Of a DNA stretch of 64,000 bases, positions 52,412 through 63,932 are shown in pieces; within the stretch, counting starts at the first letter, position 1, and every line of letters starts with the position of its first letter. The notes under the pieces are model-generated. The model did no database searches and had not been told where the DNA came from. It saw nothing but the letters and a program-made list of their open reading frames with translations. This DNA comes from Neoroseomonas soli (GTDB lineage: Bacteria; Pseudomonadota; Alphaproteobacteria; Acetobacterales; Acetobacteraceae), in assembly GCF_018129065.1 (NCBI RefSeq), contig NZ_JAAEDM010000017.1:1-64000 (forward strand), in the 5' to 3' direction. Position numbers and translations under genes: made by a program.

Positions 52412-53259
52412 GCACCCGCGAGACCCCGCCCGGCGCCACCGACTGCCACTGCCACATCTTCGGCCCGGCGGCGAAGTTCCCCTATGCCGAGCCACGCTCC
52501 TACACGCCGGAGGACGAGACACTCGAGGACTACCTGGCGCTGCTGGATCGGCTGGAACTCGACCGCGGCGTGATCGTGCAGCCCTCGGCCTATGATCGCG
52601 ACAATGCCTGCACGCTCGATGCGCTGCGCCGCGCGCCGGACCGGCTGCGCGGCGTCGCCGTGGTCGGTTCGGAGGCGACGCCGGACACGCTGCGCGCGAT
52701 GCATCGCGACGGCATCCGCGCCCTGCGCGCCAACGAGTACCGGCGCGACGGCGCCGCCGCCTATCATGGCGGCGTGCGCCTGACCGAGATCGAGCCCTTC
52801 TTCCCGCTCATGGCGGAACTCGGCTGGCATCTGCAGTTGTGGATCGACGCGCGGCACCTGCCCGAACTCGAACCGCGCCTGGCGACGGTTCCGGTGCCCA
52901 TCGTCGTGGACCACATGGGCCGCATGCACCACAGCCACGGCACCAGCGATCCGGGCTTCCAGGCACTGCTGCGCGGCGTCGGCGAGGGGCGCTACATGGC
53001 GAAGCTGTCGGGGACCTATCGCCTCGGTGCGACGAAGCCGGACTACCTGGAGGCCAAGCCCTTCCACGACGCGCTGGTCGCGGCGAACCCGGATGCGCTG
53101 GTCTGGGGGACGGACTGGCCGCATCCGCGCCCGGATGGCGGCCGCCCCGATGCGGCACGGCTGCTGCGCGTCTTCCTCGACTGGACGACCGATCCTGCAC
53201 TGCGAAGGAAGATCCTGACCGACACCCCCGCGCGCCTGTACGACTTCCCGGCTGTCTGA
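52408..53259 (+). CDS. LigI-like metal-dependent hydrolase (amidohydrolase_2), paralogue 1
   Basis: 283 aa. A COG3618-type amidohydrolase: DCHCHIFGP with the HxH pair, VPIVVDHMGRMH (His) and VWGTDWPHPRP (Asp). 2-Pyrone-4,6-dicarboxylate lactonase (LigI) is the best-known relative; others hydrolyse sugar or aromatic lactones. It overlaps the Bug receptor by ATGA and lies 1 bp before paralogue 2, so it probably acts on the imported lactone or anhydride. Confidence 0.88.
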   Translation: MSTRETPPGATDCHCHIFGPAAKFPYAEPRSYTPEDETLEDYLALLDRLELDRGVIVQPSAYDRDNACTLDALRRAPDRLRGVAVVGSEATPDTLRAMHRDGIRALRANEYRRDGAAAYHGGVRLTEIEPFFPLMAELGWHLQLWIDARHLPELEPRLATVPVPIVVDHMGRMHHSHGTSDPGFQALLRGVGEGRYMAKLSGTYRLGATKPDYLEAKPFHDALVAANPDALVWGTDWPHPRPDGGRPDAARLLRVFLDWTTDPALRRKILTDTPARLYDFPAV

Positions 53260-53260
53260 C

Positions 53261-54097
53261 ATGGCATCCGAACGACGGCCGAGTTTCGTCCTGCCGCCGG
53301 GCACCTGCGACACGCATGTGCACATCTGGGGGCCTTTCGACCGCTATCCCGTCGCCAAGGGCGCGCCCTACACGCCGCCGGAGCGGAACAGGGACGACCT
53401 TGTGGCGCTGCATGCGCGGCTCGGCGTGGAGCGGGCGGTCATCGTGCAGACCACGGTCTACAAGTCCGACAACCGGGCGATGCTGGACGCGATCGCGGCG
53501 AGCAACGGCAGATGGCGCGGCGTCGCGCTGATCGACGAAAGCTTCGGTGACGCCGAGTATCGCGCCCTGCACGAAGGCGGCGTGCGCGGCGTGCGCTTCG
53601 GCTTCGTGAGGCATCTCGGCGGCGTGCCCGATCTCGCACTGGTCAGGCGCACCGCCGACCGGATCGCGGAGATGGGCTGGCACCTGGTGCTGCACCTCGA
53701 TGCCGCGAATATCCCGGAATTCGAGGAACTGCTGCGCTCCTTCCGCCTGCCGGTGGTGATCGACCACATGGGCCGCGTGCCGGTGCAGGACGGATTGGAC
53801 CAGGCGCCCTTCCGCATCCTGCTCGACCTGCTGCGCGCGCCGAACTGGTGGGTAAAGGTCTCGGGCAGCGAGCGCATCTCCGCCGCCGGCCCGCCTTTCC
53901 GCGACGCCATTCCCTTCGCGCACAGGCTGATCGAGGTCGCACCCGACCGCACCCTCTGGGGCACCGACTGGCCGCACCCCAATGTGCGCTGGGAACCGGA
54001 CGAGGCGGACCTCGTGGACCTCCTGCCGGACTTCGGCGACGCCGCCGCGCTGCAGCGCGTGCTGGTGGACAACCCTGCGCGACTCTACGGTTTCTGA
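53261..54097 (+). CDS. LigI-like metal-dependent hydrolase (amidohydrolase_2), paralogue 2
   Basis: 278 aa. Same family as the preceding gene but clearly diverged: CDTHVHIWGPFDRYPVAKGAPYTPPERN carries the HxH, LPVVIDHMGRVP (His) and LWGTDWPHPN (Asp). Two tandem paralogues suggest sequential steps or two related substrates. Stop TGA overlaps the next ATG (TGATG). Confidence 0.87.
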   Translation: MASERRPSFVLPPGTCDTHVHIWGPFDRYPVAKGAPYTPPERNRDDLVALHARLGVERAVIVQTTVYKSDNRAMLDAIAASNGRWRGVALIDESFGDAEYRALHEGGVRGVRFGFVRHLGGVPDLALVRRTADRIAEMGWHLVLHLDAANIPEFEELLRSFRLPVVIDHMGRVPVQDGLDQAPFRILLDLLRAPNWWVKVSGSERISAAGPPFRDAIPFAHRLIEVAPDRTLWGTDWPHPNVRWEPDEADLVDLLPDFGDAAALQRVLVDNPARLYGF

Positions 54098-54945
54098 TGC
54101 AAGACGATCTGCAATCCTGGGTCGGTCGCACGCGCCGCGTGACCGACGAGATGGCAACCCCGCTGGTGCGCCGCATGGCCGCGCTGACCGACCGGGAGGG
54201 CGTGGTGCTGGACCGCGGCGCGCCGGTGCCCAACCACTGGCTCTGCATGCTGTTCGACGATGCGGCGGCACAGGCGGCGCTTGGCGCGGACGGCCACGCG
54301 GCGAAGGGCGATTTCCTGCCGCCCGTTCCCCTGCCCCGCCGCATGCTCGGCGGCCGGCGCCTGACCTACGGCACCGCCCCGCGCATCGGAGACGTGCTGG
54401 ACCGCGAAACCGCGATCGCCGCCATCACGCCGAAGAGGGGCCGCAGCGGAGACCTGGTCTTCGTCACCCTGCGCCACACCATCACGCGTCCCGACGGTCT
54501 GGTGGCGGTAGAGGAACAGGACATCGCCTATCTCGAAGCGCGGCGGGAGGCGGCGAGACCCGCTGCGGAAGCGCCCGCGGAAAAGCCCGTCGCCGCCTGG
54601 CGCGAGCCGTTCCGCCCCGATCCCGTGATGCTGTTCCGCTACTCGGCGCTGGCGTTCAACGGGCATCGCATCCACTTCGACGCCGACTACACCCGCGACG
54701 TGGAAGGCTACCCGGCGCTGGTGGTGAATGGCGGCGTCACCACGCTCTTCCTGCTGGAGGCAGCGTTGCGGCGGCAGCCTGGCGCGCAGGTGCTGGCGAC
54801 CGACACGCGCACGCTGAAGCCGCTGTTCTGCGACCGCTCCGCGATGCTCTGCGGCACGGCGCCGGATGCGGAGGGCAACGGCATTCTCTGGGCAGAGGAC
54901 GACACCGGCGCCATGGCGCTGCGCATCAAGGCGAGGATCGGCTGA
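54097..54945 (+). CDS. HTD2/MaoC-family CoA hydratase, second paralogue
   Basis: 282 aa. Double hot-dog HTD2-type protein like that at 45936: NHWLCMLFDDAA, LPRRMLGGRR and the catalytic VMLFRYSALAFNGHRIHFDADYTRDVEGYPALVVNGG. Here the partner is a CaiB CoA-transferase rather than a CitE lyase. It probably hydrates an unsaturated dicarboxylyl-CoA formed by that transferase (mesaconyl- or itaconyl-CoA type). Coupled on both sides by TGATG junctions. Confidence 0.85.
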   Translation: MQDDLQSWVGRTRRVTDEMATPLVRRMAALTDREGVVLDRGAPVPNHWLCMLFDDAAAQAALGADGHAAKGDFLPPVPLPRRMLGGRRLTYGTAPRIGDVLDRETAIAAITPKRGRSGDLVFVTLRHTITRPDGLVAVEEQDIAYLEARREAARPAAEAPAEKPVAAWREPFRPDPVMLFRYSALAFNGHRIHFDADYTRDVEGYPALVVNGGVTTLFLLEAALRRQPGAQVLATDTRTLKPLFCDRSAMLCGTAPDAEGNGILWAEDDTGAMALRIKARIG

Positions 54946-56147
54946 TGGCGGGACCTCTCGACGGCATCCGCGTGCTGGACCTCTCCGCCGTGGTGGTGGG
55001 GCCGATCTGCACCCATGTGCTCTGCGAACACGGCGCCGAGGTCATCAAGGTCGAGGCGCCCTCGGGTGACCTGCTGCGCTCCCTCGCCGGCAAGGGCCGC
55101 AGTGCCGGGATGAACGGCAAGTTCCTCAACTTCAACCGCGGCAAGAAGTCGATCGCGATCGACCTCAAGCACCCCGCAGGGATCGCTGCGCTGAAGCGGC
55201 TCGCGGCGACGGTGGACGTCTTCGTCACCAACATCCGTCCCGATGCGCAGGCGCGCCTCGGCGTGGACGCGGAGAGCCTGCGCGCCGCCGCGCCCCGGCT
55301 GATCCACTGCTCCATCACCGGCTTCGGCAGCGGCGGGCCCTATGCCGGGCGGCCGGCCTACGACACGGTCATCCAGGGCGTGTCCGGCGTCGCCGGCTGC
55401 TTCGAGGCCTCGACCGGCGAGCCGCGCTACGTGCCCTTCCTGGTCGCCGACCACACGGTCGGCCTGATCGCCGCGCAGATGATCGGCTTCGCGCTCTATC
55501 GCCGGGAGAAGACCGGCGTGGGTGAAGCCATCGAGGTGCCCATGTTCGAGAACATGGCCGCCTATGTCATGCAGGAACATCTCGGCGCGCATTCCTTCCG
55601 CCCGCCGCTCGGCCCGCCCGGCGACCATCGCGTGCTGAGCCCGGACGGCAAGCCGCTGCCGACCAAGGATGGCTACATCTGCATCTCGGCCAACACGGAC
55701 GCGCAGGCGCACGCCTTCTTCGACGCGATCGGACGACCGGAACTCAAGACCGACCCGCGCTTCGCCAAGGTCGCCCAGCGTGTGCAGCATACGAAGGAAT
55801 ACTTCCACATCCGCGCCACCTCGCTCGGCGGCAAGACCACGGCGGAGTGGCTCGACATCTTCGACCGCGCGGACGTGCCGGCCTCCCCCTACAACACTAT
55901 CGGCTCGCTGATCGACGACCCGCACCTGCGCGCCGTGGGCATGGTGCGGGAGGAGGAACACCCGACCGAGGGCGCCACCTGGGCGATCGGTGCGCCGAAC
56001 CGGCTCTCGGGCGGCATGGCGCCGCCGCGCCCGCCGGCGCCGCGTCTCGGCGCGGATGGCGCCACCGTGCTGGCCGAGGCCGGCCTGACGCGCGACGAGA
56101 TCGAAACCCTGCGCCGCGACCGCGTGCTGACGGAGGCCCCGCGATGA
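54945..56147 (+). CDS. CaiB/BaiF-family (class III) CoA-transferase
   Basis: 400 aa. DGIRVLDLSAVVVGPICTHVLCEHGAEVIKVEAPSGDLLR is the class III N-terminus; RGKKSIAIDLKHPAGIAALKRLAATVDVFVTNIRPDAQARLG and FGSGGPYAGRPAYDTVIQGVSG follow, with the catalytic Asp expected in the latter block (PAYD). The C-terminus is intact. It moves CoA from succinyl-CoA or another donor to the operon's acid substrate, before hydration by the HTD2-type protein. Confidence 0.91.
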   Translation: MAGPLDGIRVLDLSAVVVGPICTHVLCEHGAEVIKVEAPSGDLLRSLAGKGRSAGMNGKFLNFNRGKKSIAIDLKHPAGIAALKRLAATVDVFVTNIRPDAQARLGVDAESLRAAAPRLIHCSITGFGSGGPYAGRPAYDTVIQGVSGVAGCFEASTGEPRYVPFLVADHTVGLIAAQMIGFALYRREKTGVGEAIEVPMFENMAAYVMQEHLGAHSFRPPLGPPGDHRVLSPDGKPLPTKDGYICISANTDAQAHAFFDAIGRPELKTDPRFAKVAQRVQHTKEYFHIRATSLGGKTTAEWLDIFDRADVPASPYNTIGSLIDDPHLRAVGMVREEEHPTEGATWAIGAPNRLSGGMAPPRPPAPRLGADGATVLAEAGLTRDEIETLRRDRVLTEAPR

Positions 56148-57115
56148 CCCGCATCACCCGCCGCGCGGCGATGGCCGGCGCGACGCTTGCGCCCTTCGCC
56201 GTCGCCCGCGCACAGGGCAATTGGCCCGACCGTCCCGTGCGGCTGGTGGTGCCTTTCACCCCGGGCGGGTCCACCGACATCCTCGCCCGCGCCATGGGCC
56301 AGCGCCTGGCGGAGATCTTCGGCCAGCCCTTCGTCATCGAGAACCGCCCCGGTGCCGGCGGCACGCTGGGGTCGGAGCAGGTCTTCCGCAGTGCCTCCGA
56401 CGGCCATACGCTGATGATGGGCCATATCGGGACGCTCGCCGCGAACCCGGCGCTGTACCGGAACCTCTCCTTCGACATCGGGGCCTTCGTGCCGGTCGCC
56501 CTGGTCGCCAATGTCGCGAACTTCCTGGTGGTGACGAACCGGCTGGAAGCGACGGATGTCCGTTCCCTGATCGCGCTGGCGAAGCGCGAGCCGGGGCGCC
56601 TGACCTATGGCAGTGGCGGCAACGGCAGCGCCGCGCACATCTCCATGGTCGCCTTCATGGAGGCGACGGGCACCGAGATGACCCACGTGCCCTATCGCGG
56701 CACCGGGCCGATGATGACGGACCTCATCTCCGGCACGATCCAGCTCACCATGACGGGCGGGCCGCCGGCGCTGCCGCCGGTGCGCGCGGGGCAGCTGCGG
56801 GCGCTCGGCATCTCCTCGCTGGAGCGCCTGCCTGCCGCGAACGAGATCCCGACCATCGCGGAACAGGGCCTGCCGGGCTTCGAGGCCCAGCAATGGTACG
56901 GCATCGTCGCGCCTCCCGGCACACCGGGGCCGCTGGTCGCGCGGCTGAACGAGGCCTGCAACCGCATCCTCGGCGAGGCCCCCTTCCGTGCCCGGCTGGA
57001 AACGGAGGGCGCCACCGCGCACCCGATGACACCGGCGCAGTTCGGCGCCTACATCGCGACCGAGCGCGAACGCTGGGGCGCGCTGATCCGCCGCGCCAAT
57101 GTCACCCTCGGCTGA
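56144..57115 (+). CDS. Bug/TctC-family solute receptor
   Basis: 323 aa; ATG overlaps the CoA-transferase stop (ATGA). Tat-like signal TRRAAMAGATLAPFAVARAQ, then PDRPVRLVVPFTPGGSTDILARAMGQRLAEIFGQPFVIENRPGAGG and HVPYRGTGPMMTDLISGTIQLTM. Second receptor of the same operon, so it may bind a chemically different precursor or improve the affinity range. No membrane subunits nearby. Confidence 0.92.
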   Translation: MTRITRRAAMAGATLAPFAVARAQGNWPDRPVRLVVPFTPGGSTDILARAMGQRLAEIFGQPFVIENRPGAGGTLGSEQVFRSASDGHTLMMGHIGTLAANPALYRNLSFDIGAFVPVALVANVANFLVVTNRLEATDVRSLIALAKREPGRLTYGSGGNGSAAHISMVAFMEATGTEMTHVPYRGTGPMMTDLISGTIQLTMTGGPPALPPVRAGQLRALGISSLERLPAANEIPTIAEQGLPGFEAQQWYGIVAPPGTPGPLVARLNEACNRILGEAPFRARLETEGATAHPMTPAQFGAYIATERERWGALIRRANVTLG

Positions 57116-57128
57116 ACCGGAGAGAATC

Positions 57129-57503
57129 ATGGCCGCCTTCACCTTCGACCACATCCACCTGCGCAGCCCGGACCCCGAGGCGACCGCGGCCTTCTACCAG
57201 CGCGTCTTCGGGGCCGAGATCAAGCACGGGCCGCAGCGCATCGACATCAGCCTCGGCGGCCAGGCGATCTTCGTCTCGCCGCTGACCGACCCGGCGACGG
57301 GCGAGGCGCCCTCCGCGCCGTATCGGGGCCTTGAACACATCGGGCTTGCGGTGACGAACATCGACGCCGTGGTGGCGGAGATGAAGGCCAAGGGCGTGCC
57401 CTTCACCATGGAGCCGACGACGATCCGCCCCGGCGTGCGCATCGCCTTCCTGCGCGGACCGGAGAACGTCTCGATCGAACTGCTCGAGCGGAGCGCGGCC
57501 TGA
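57129..57503 (+). CDS. VOC-family (glyoxalase/dioxygenase fold) protein
   Basis: 124 aa; GGAGAG upstream. FDHIHLRSPDPEATAAFYQRVFGAEI, EHIGLAVTNIDAVVAEMKAKGVPF and VRIAFLRGPENVSIELLER give the paired beta-alpha-beta-beta-beta modules with metal ligands at His and Glu. It could isomerise or epimerise a CoA ester, or protect against a reactive aldehyde. It is the seventh gene of the operon. Confidence 0.87.
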   Translation: MAAFTFDHIHLRSPDPEATAAFYQRVFGAEIKHGPQRIDISLGGQAIFVSPLTDPATGEAPSAPYRGLEHIGLAVTNIDAVVAEMKAKGVPFTMEPTTIRPGVRIAFLRGPENVSIELLERSAA

Positions 57504-58745
57504 ACACGCCCCGCGACCACGGCCCCGCACGGGACGAGACCCCGGGCGGGCCGAAGCGCGCGAAGGACATCATCGTCATCGGGGCAGGCCCGGCGGGCCT
57601 GATGGCGGCGGAGGCGGCGGCGGAGGCCGGCGCCTCCGTGACCGTGCTGGACCACATGCCCTCACCCGCGCGCAAGCTGCTGATCGCCGGGCGCGGCGGG
57701 CTGAACCTGACGCATTCGGAGCCCTTGGAGCGGTTCCTCACCCGCTACCGCGCGGCGCAGGCAAGGCTGGATCCGTTCATCCGCGCCTTCCCGCCGGAGG
57801 CGCTGATCGCCTGGTGCGAGGGGCTGGGGCAGGAGACCTTCGTCGGCACCTCCGGGCGCGTCTTCCCGAAGGCGATGAAGGCCTCGCCGCTGCTGCGCGC
57901 GTGGCTGGCGCGGCTGGCCGCGCTCGGCGTGCAACTGCGCGGGCGGCATCGCTGGGGCGGCTTCACCGGCGACGGCGCGCTGCGCTTCGCGGCGCCCGAG
58001 GGCGAGGTCGTGCTGCACCCGCAGGCGACGGTGCTGGCACTCGGCGGCGCCTCCTGGCCCAGGCTGGGATCGGACGGCGCGTGGCCGGGTCTGCTGACGG
58101 GCTGCGAGGTCACGCCGCTGCGTCCCGCCAACATGGGCTTCGCGGTCGCCTGGTCGGAGCACCTGCGCGCGCGCTTCGCGGGCACGCCGCTCAAGCGCAT
58201 CGCACTGACCGTCGGTGATGCCACCGTCCGCGGCGAAGCGGTCATCACGGAGCAGGGCATCGAAGGTGGCGCGATCTATGCGCTCTCCGCCCCGCTGCGG
58301 GACGCGATCGCCGCGCAGGGCCATGCGACGCTGCACCTGGACCTGCGCCCGGACATCGCCCTGCCGGAACTGGCGCGACGCCTGGCGGGAAGGCCCGCGG
58401 CGCTCTCGCTCTCCAACCACCTGCGGCGTGCGGGCGGGCTGTCGCCGGTCGCGGTCGCGCTGGTGCAGGAAGTGCTGCACGGAGGCGCGGCGCGGGACGA
58501 CATCGCAGCGCTGGTCAAGGCGGTGCCGCTGCGACTGGCGGCCCCCTTCCCCATCGCGCGCGCCATCTCCTCGGCCGGCGGGCTCGCTTGGTCCGAGGTG
58601 GACGAAGCGCTGATGCTGCATCGCCACCCCGGCGTCTTCGCCTGCGGCGAGATGCTCGACTGGGAAGCCCCGACGGGCGGCTACCTGCTGCAGGCCTGCT
58701 TCGCGACGGGCCACGCGGCGGGGCGCGCAGCGGCATCCTGGGCGG

Positions 58746-58765
<20 letters not shown>
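57500..58765 (+). CDS. BaiN/YhiN-like flavoprotein (TIGR03862-type), CTG start
   Basis: 421 aa if translation begins at CTG 57500, overlapping the VOC stop (CTGA). The first in-frame ATG (57602) would remove the FAD-binding motif DIIVIGAGPAGLMAAEAAAEAGASV, and no GTG or TTG lies in frame between, so a CTG start fits the coupled style of this operon. The rest has the typical features of the family: GRGGLNLTHSEPLERF, ALGGASWPRLGSDG, and the final CGEMLDWEAPTGGYLLQACFATGHAAG. These FAD enzymes are thought to act on unsaturated or aromatic substrates; the reaction is unknown. Its 3' end overlaps the convergent hydroxylase gene by 20 bp. Confidence 0.8.
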
Positions 58766-61042
<2,277 letters not shown>

Positions 61043-61046
<4 letters not shown>

Positions 61047-62644
61047 AGAGTCTCTCCCACACCGAGGCCGTCATGCGGCGTCGGCACACACCATTCCTCG
61101 CCCCGCACGGTGGTGACGTATTCCGGCCAGCGCAGGTCCACCGGGGCGGCGAAGTCCTTCGGAAGAAGTGGCGCGACCCACTTGCTGCCGCCGATCCCGC
61201 CGCCGGTGCGCTCCCGCCATTCCTCCTGCGCTGCGTCGAGCAGGCCGGGCTTCGCGGCCAAGTCGAGCAGCGTCAGCGCCATGGTCTTCGCGGCGACGAA
61301 CATGCCCGGGTCGATCGCCGCCGGCAGGCCGCCGAGCGCGTTGTAGGACCACATCGGGTAATCGTAGTCCGCATCCGGCGCGCGCAGGCGCGGGCGTGCG
61401 GTGAGCAGGCGCACCGTCGGGCAGTGCCAGCAGAACTCGACATAGTCGTCGGCCGAGAGGTGACTCTGCCAGGGCGGCAGGAAATGGCGCATCCCGGCTT
61501 CGAACTCGGCCGGCGGCGTGAGCTTCGCATTGGCGGACGCGAAGGGATCGTCCATCGGCGCCAGGCCGAGATTGGCCTGGATGTCGCGCGCGAACCGCTT
61601 CGCGTCCTCCCCGTAGGAAGGCGGCCCGACCTCCTGCAGGTTGGCCCAGGTCGCATCCGTCAGCACCGTGTTGGCAAGGCCGACGCGCGTCTTCGTCACC
61701 CAGCGCAGATGCGCGGTGCAGGCGGTCGCGGCCGCCGCGCTGCGGGCATTGGCCATCAGGACATTGGCGATCTGCTGCGCCATCGGCAGCGACGGCGTGC
61801 GCCAGGAATACTGGATCTGCGTGAAGCGCGGCGCGAGGTTGTCCGAGGTCGCGTCGCCGCCATGCAGGATGCACTCGTTGACCGTCCAGGAGCCGGCGTG
61901 GGGGAACATCGCCTCCTTGGTGTATTTCGTCGTCGTGTACATGAGGCACAGCGCGTCGCTCGCACCTGGGGCGCGGGCCGCGGCGTGGCCGACGTCGCGG
62001 ATCGGCAGCAGGGACTTGTCGATCCAGGTCTCGGGGCTGTCGCAGGTGAAGGTGATGACGGCGGACCAATAGGCGCCGAACTGCGTTTCCGCCGTCACCG
62101 TGTTCTGCATGTGCGGGTGATAGACGACCGCCGCGTCGAGGCCGTCATAATAGCCCTTCGCCGCGTGCACGGGCTTGGAGCCGCAGACCTTTTCCGCAGG
62201 TTCCCCGAACAGCACGAGGCGGCCCGGCGTGCCGGAGGATTCGAGCGCCGCCTTCGCCGCCAGCACCGAGGTCAGCGCCGCCGTGCCGAGCGAGGAATGC
62301 GGGTCGGTATGCCCCGCCGCATAGGGGTGCATCCCCGCGCGCGGTTCCCGCCGCGGCACCACGGCCTGGCAGTTGCCCGGCACGGCATCGTATTCGGAGA
62401 AGGATGCCAGCACCGGCCCGCCCCTGCCCCAGCGCGCGCAGAAGGCGGTCGGCATCCCGCCGGAGCCTTCCTCCACCTCGAAGCCCTCGGCGCGGAGGAA
62501 CTCCACATAGGCCTTCGCGCTGCGGTACTCGCGCCAGGCGGGTTCGGCGAAGTGCCAGATCCGCTCGTTGAAGGCGGACATCCGCGCCTGGTTGGCGGCG
62601 ATCCAGTCCAGCGCGCTGCGGCGTAGGGCCACGAGGTCGGTCAT
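61043..62644 (-). CDS. M20-family (AbgB-like) amidohydrolase
   Basis: 533 aa. M20D peptidase fold. The first metal motif is GHTDPHSSLG (His112, Asp114, His116), where AbgB relatives usually have HGCGH, and GEPAEK (Glu147/Glu151) gives the catalytic and bridging carboxylates. YHPHMQNT supplies a further His. AbgB cleaves p-aminobenzoyl-glutamate; this protein lacks the AbgA partner and is coupled to the hydroxylase large subunit instead. A role in opening an N-acyl or aryl amide is inferred. No signal peptide. Confidence 0.85.
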
Positions 62645-62651
62645 GCGTCAT

Positions 62652-62670
62652 CCCCGGTCTCGAACCGGGG
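62652..62670. repeat. Intercistronic hairpin
   Basis: CCCCGGT / ACCGGGG (7 bp) with a 5-nt loop in the 42-bp gap between the isomerase and M20 genes. The flanking GCATGAT resembles that beside palindrome 1 (4988-5012). Confidence 0.4.
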
Positions 62671-62686
62671 CATGATGCGACGGGTC

Positions 62687-63292
62687 CTATCCCCGCGCCA
62701 GCCGGCGCGCCACGAAGTCCAGCCGGTCCTGGCCCCAGAAGATGTCGTCGCCGATCACGTAGCTCGGCGCGCCGAAGACGCCGCGATCCAACGCGGCCTT
62801 GGTGTCGGCCGTGCGGCGCTCGAGCCAGTGCGGCTCGGCGCCTAGGGCCATGACCTTCTCGGCATCCAGGCCGCAGTCGCGGACCAGGGCGGCGAAGGTC
62901 GCAGGGTCGGCGGGGTCCTTCTCCTCCTCCCACAGCGCCTTCAGCACGCGATGCGCGAGGCGGATCGCCGGCGCGTCGCCGATGGTCTCCCGCACCGCGA
63001 TCACGCAGGCCGCAGCAGGCAGTTCGTTGTGCGGGAAATGCTTCGGCTGGATGTGGATAGGAATGCCGAGTTGCTCCCGCCAGCGCGCCAGCTCCTGCAT
63101 GCGGTAGGCTTGGCGCTGCGGCGAGCGCTTCGGCAGCGGCAGCCCGCCCGAACCGGCGAAGATGGTGCCGAAGTCGCAGGGGTGGATGCGCAGCGAGGCA
63201 CCGTGCTGCGCCGCCAGCGCCTCGATCCGCGCCGCGCCGAGATGCGTCCAGGGCGAGTTCAGCGAGGCGTAGTAGTCGATGTGCAGGGCCAT
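62687..63292 (-). CDS. 2-hydroxychromene-2-carboxylate isomerase-like (DsbA/kappa-GST fold)
   Basis: 201 aa; GAGGAA upstream of ATG 63292. HIDYYASLNSPWTHLGAARIEALAAQHG is the thioredoxin-fold start with the catalytic Ser (SPW), and FGAPSYVIGDDIFWGQDRLDFVARRL is the conserved C-terminus of the family. It uses glutathione as a cofactor in naphthalene-type pathways, but relatives in other operons isomerise varied substrates. It lies 10 bp after the CoA-transferase subunit B gene. Confidence 0.85.
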   Translation of the reverse strand: MALHIDYYASLNSPWTHLGAARIEALAAQHGASLRIHPCDFGTIFAGSGGLPLPKRSPQRQAYRMQELARWREQLGIPIHIQPKHFPHNELPAAACVIAVRETIGDAPAIRLAHRVLKALWEEEKDPADPATFAALVRDCGLDAEKVMALGAEPHWLERRTADTKAALDRGVFGAPSYVIGDDIFWGQDRLDFVARRLARG

Positions 63293-63302
63293 GGGCGGTT
63301 CC

Positions 63303-63932
63303 TCAATCGGATACGGGGCAGGCGGTAGCGGCGCGGGCTTCGTCCAGCGTCGCGCCGGGGGCGAGGTCGCGCACGGCGAAGCCCTCCCCCGTCGGTGCGA
63401 ACAGGCCGAGGTCGGTCGCAACAAGTGTCACCACGCCGCGCGCGGTGATCGGCAGGGTGCAGCGTTGCAGCAGGCGCGGCGAGCCGTCCCGCGTGCGGTG
63501 TTCCATCATCAGGAAGACGCGCTTCGCCGACGCCGCGAGGTCCATCGCCCCGCCGATGCCGCCGCCCTTTGCGCCCTTCACCTTCCAGTTGGCGAAGTCG
63601 CCGTTCGCGGCGGCCTCGTAGGCGCCCATCACCGTCACATCCATGCGGCCGCCGCGGATCAGCGCGAAGCTGTCGGCGTGATGAACGATGGCCGCGCCCG
63701 GCAACAGCGTGACGTTCTGGCCGCCGGCATTGACCAGGTGCAGGTCCTCCTGCCCCGGCGGCGTGACGGGGCCATAGCCGATGACGCCGTTCTCGGAGTG
63801 GAAGATCACCTCGCGCTCGCCGAGCGGCACGTCCGCGATCAGCGTCGGCATGCCGACACCGAGGTTCACGATCCAGCCGTCCTGGAATTCGCGGGCCAGG
63901 CGTTCGGCCATCTGCTGGCGGGACCAGGGCAT
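63303..63932 (-). CDS. 3-oxoacid CoA-transferase subunit B
   Basis: 209 aa. Family I CoA-transferase beta subunit: DGWIVNLGVGMPTLIADVP, active-site Glu in FHSENGVIGYGP, and IVHHADSFALIRGGRMDVTVMGAYEAAANGDFANW. It transfers CoA to a 3-oxoacid, usually with succinyl-CoA as donor. ATG overlaps the stop of the upstream partial gene (TGATG), as expected for an A/B pair. Probably forms the first CoA-activating step of the downstream gene set. Confidence 0.92.
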   Translation of the reverse strand: MPWSRQQMAERLAREFQDGWIVNLGVGMPTLIADVPLGEREVIFHSENGVIGYGPVTPPGQEDLHLVNAGGQNVTLLPGAAIVHHADSFALIRGGRMDVTVMGAYEAAANGDFANWKVKGAKGGGIGGAMDLAASAKRVFLMMEHRTRDGSPRLLQRCTLPITARGVVTLVATDLGLFAPTGEGFAVRDLAPGATLDEARAATACPVSD

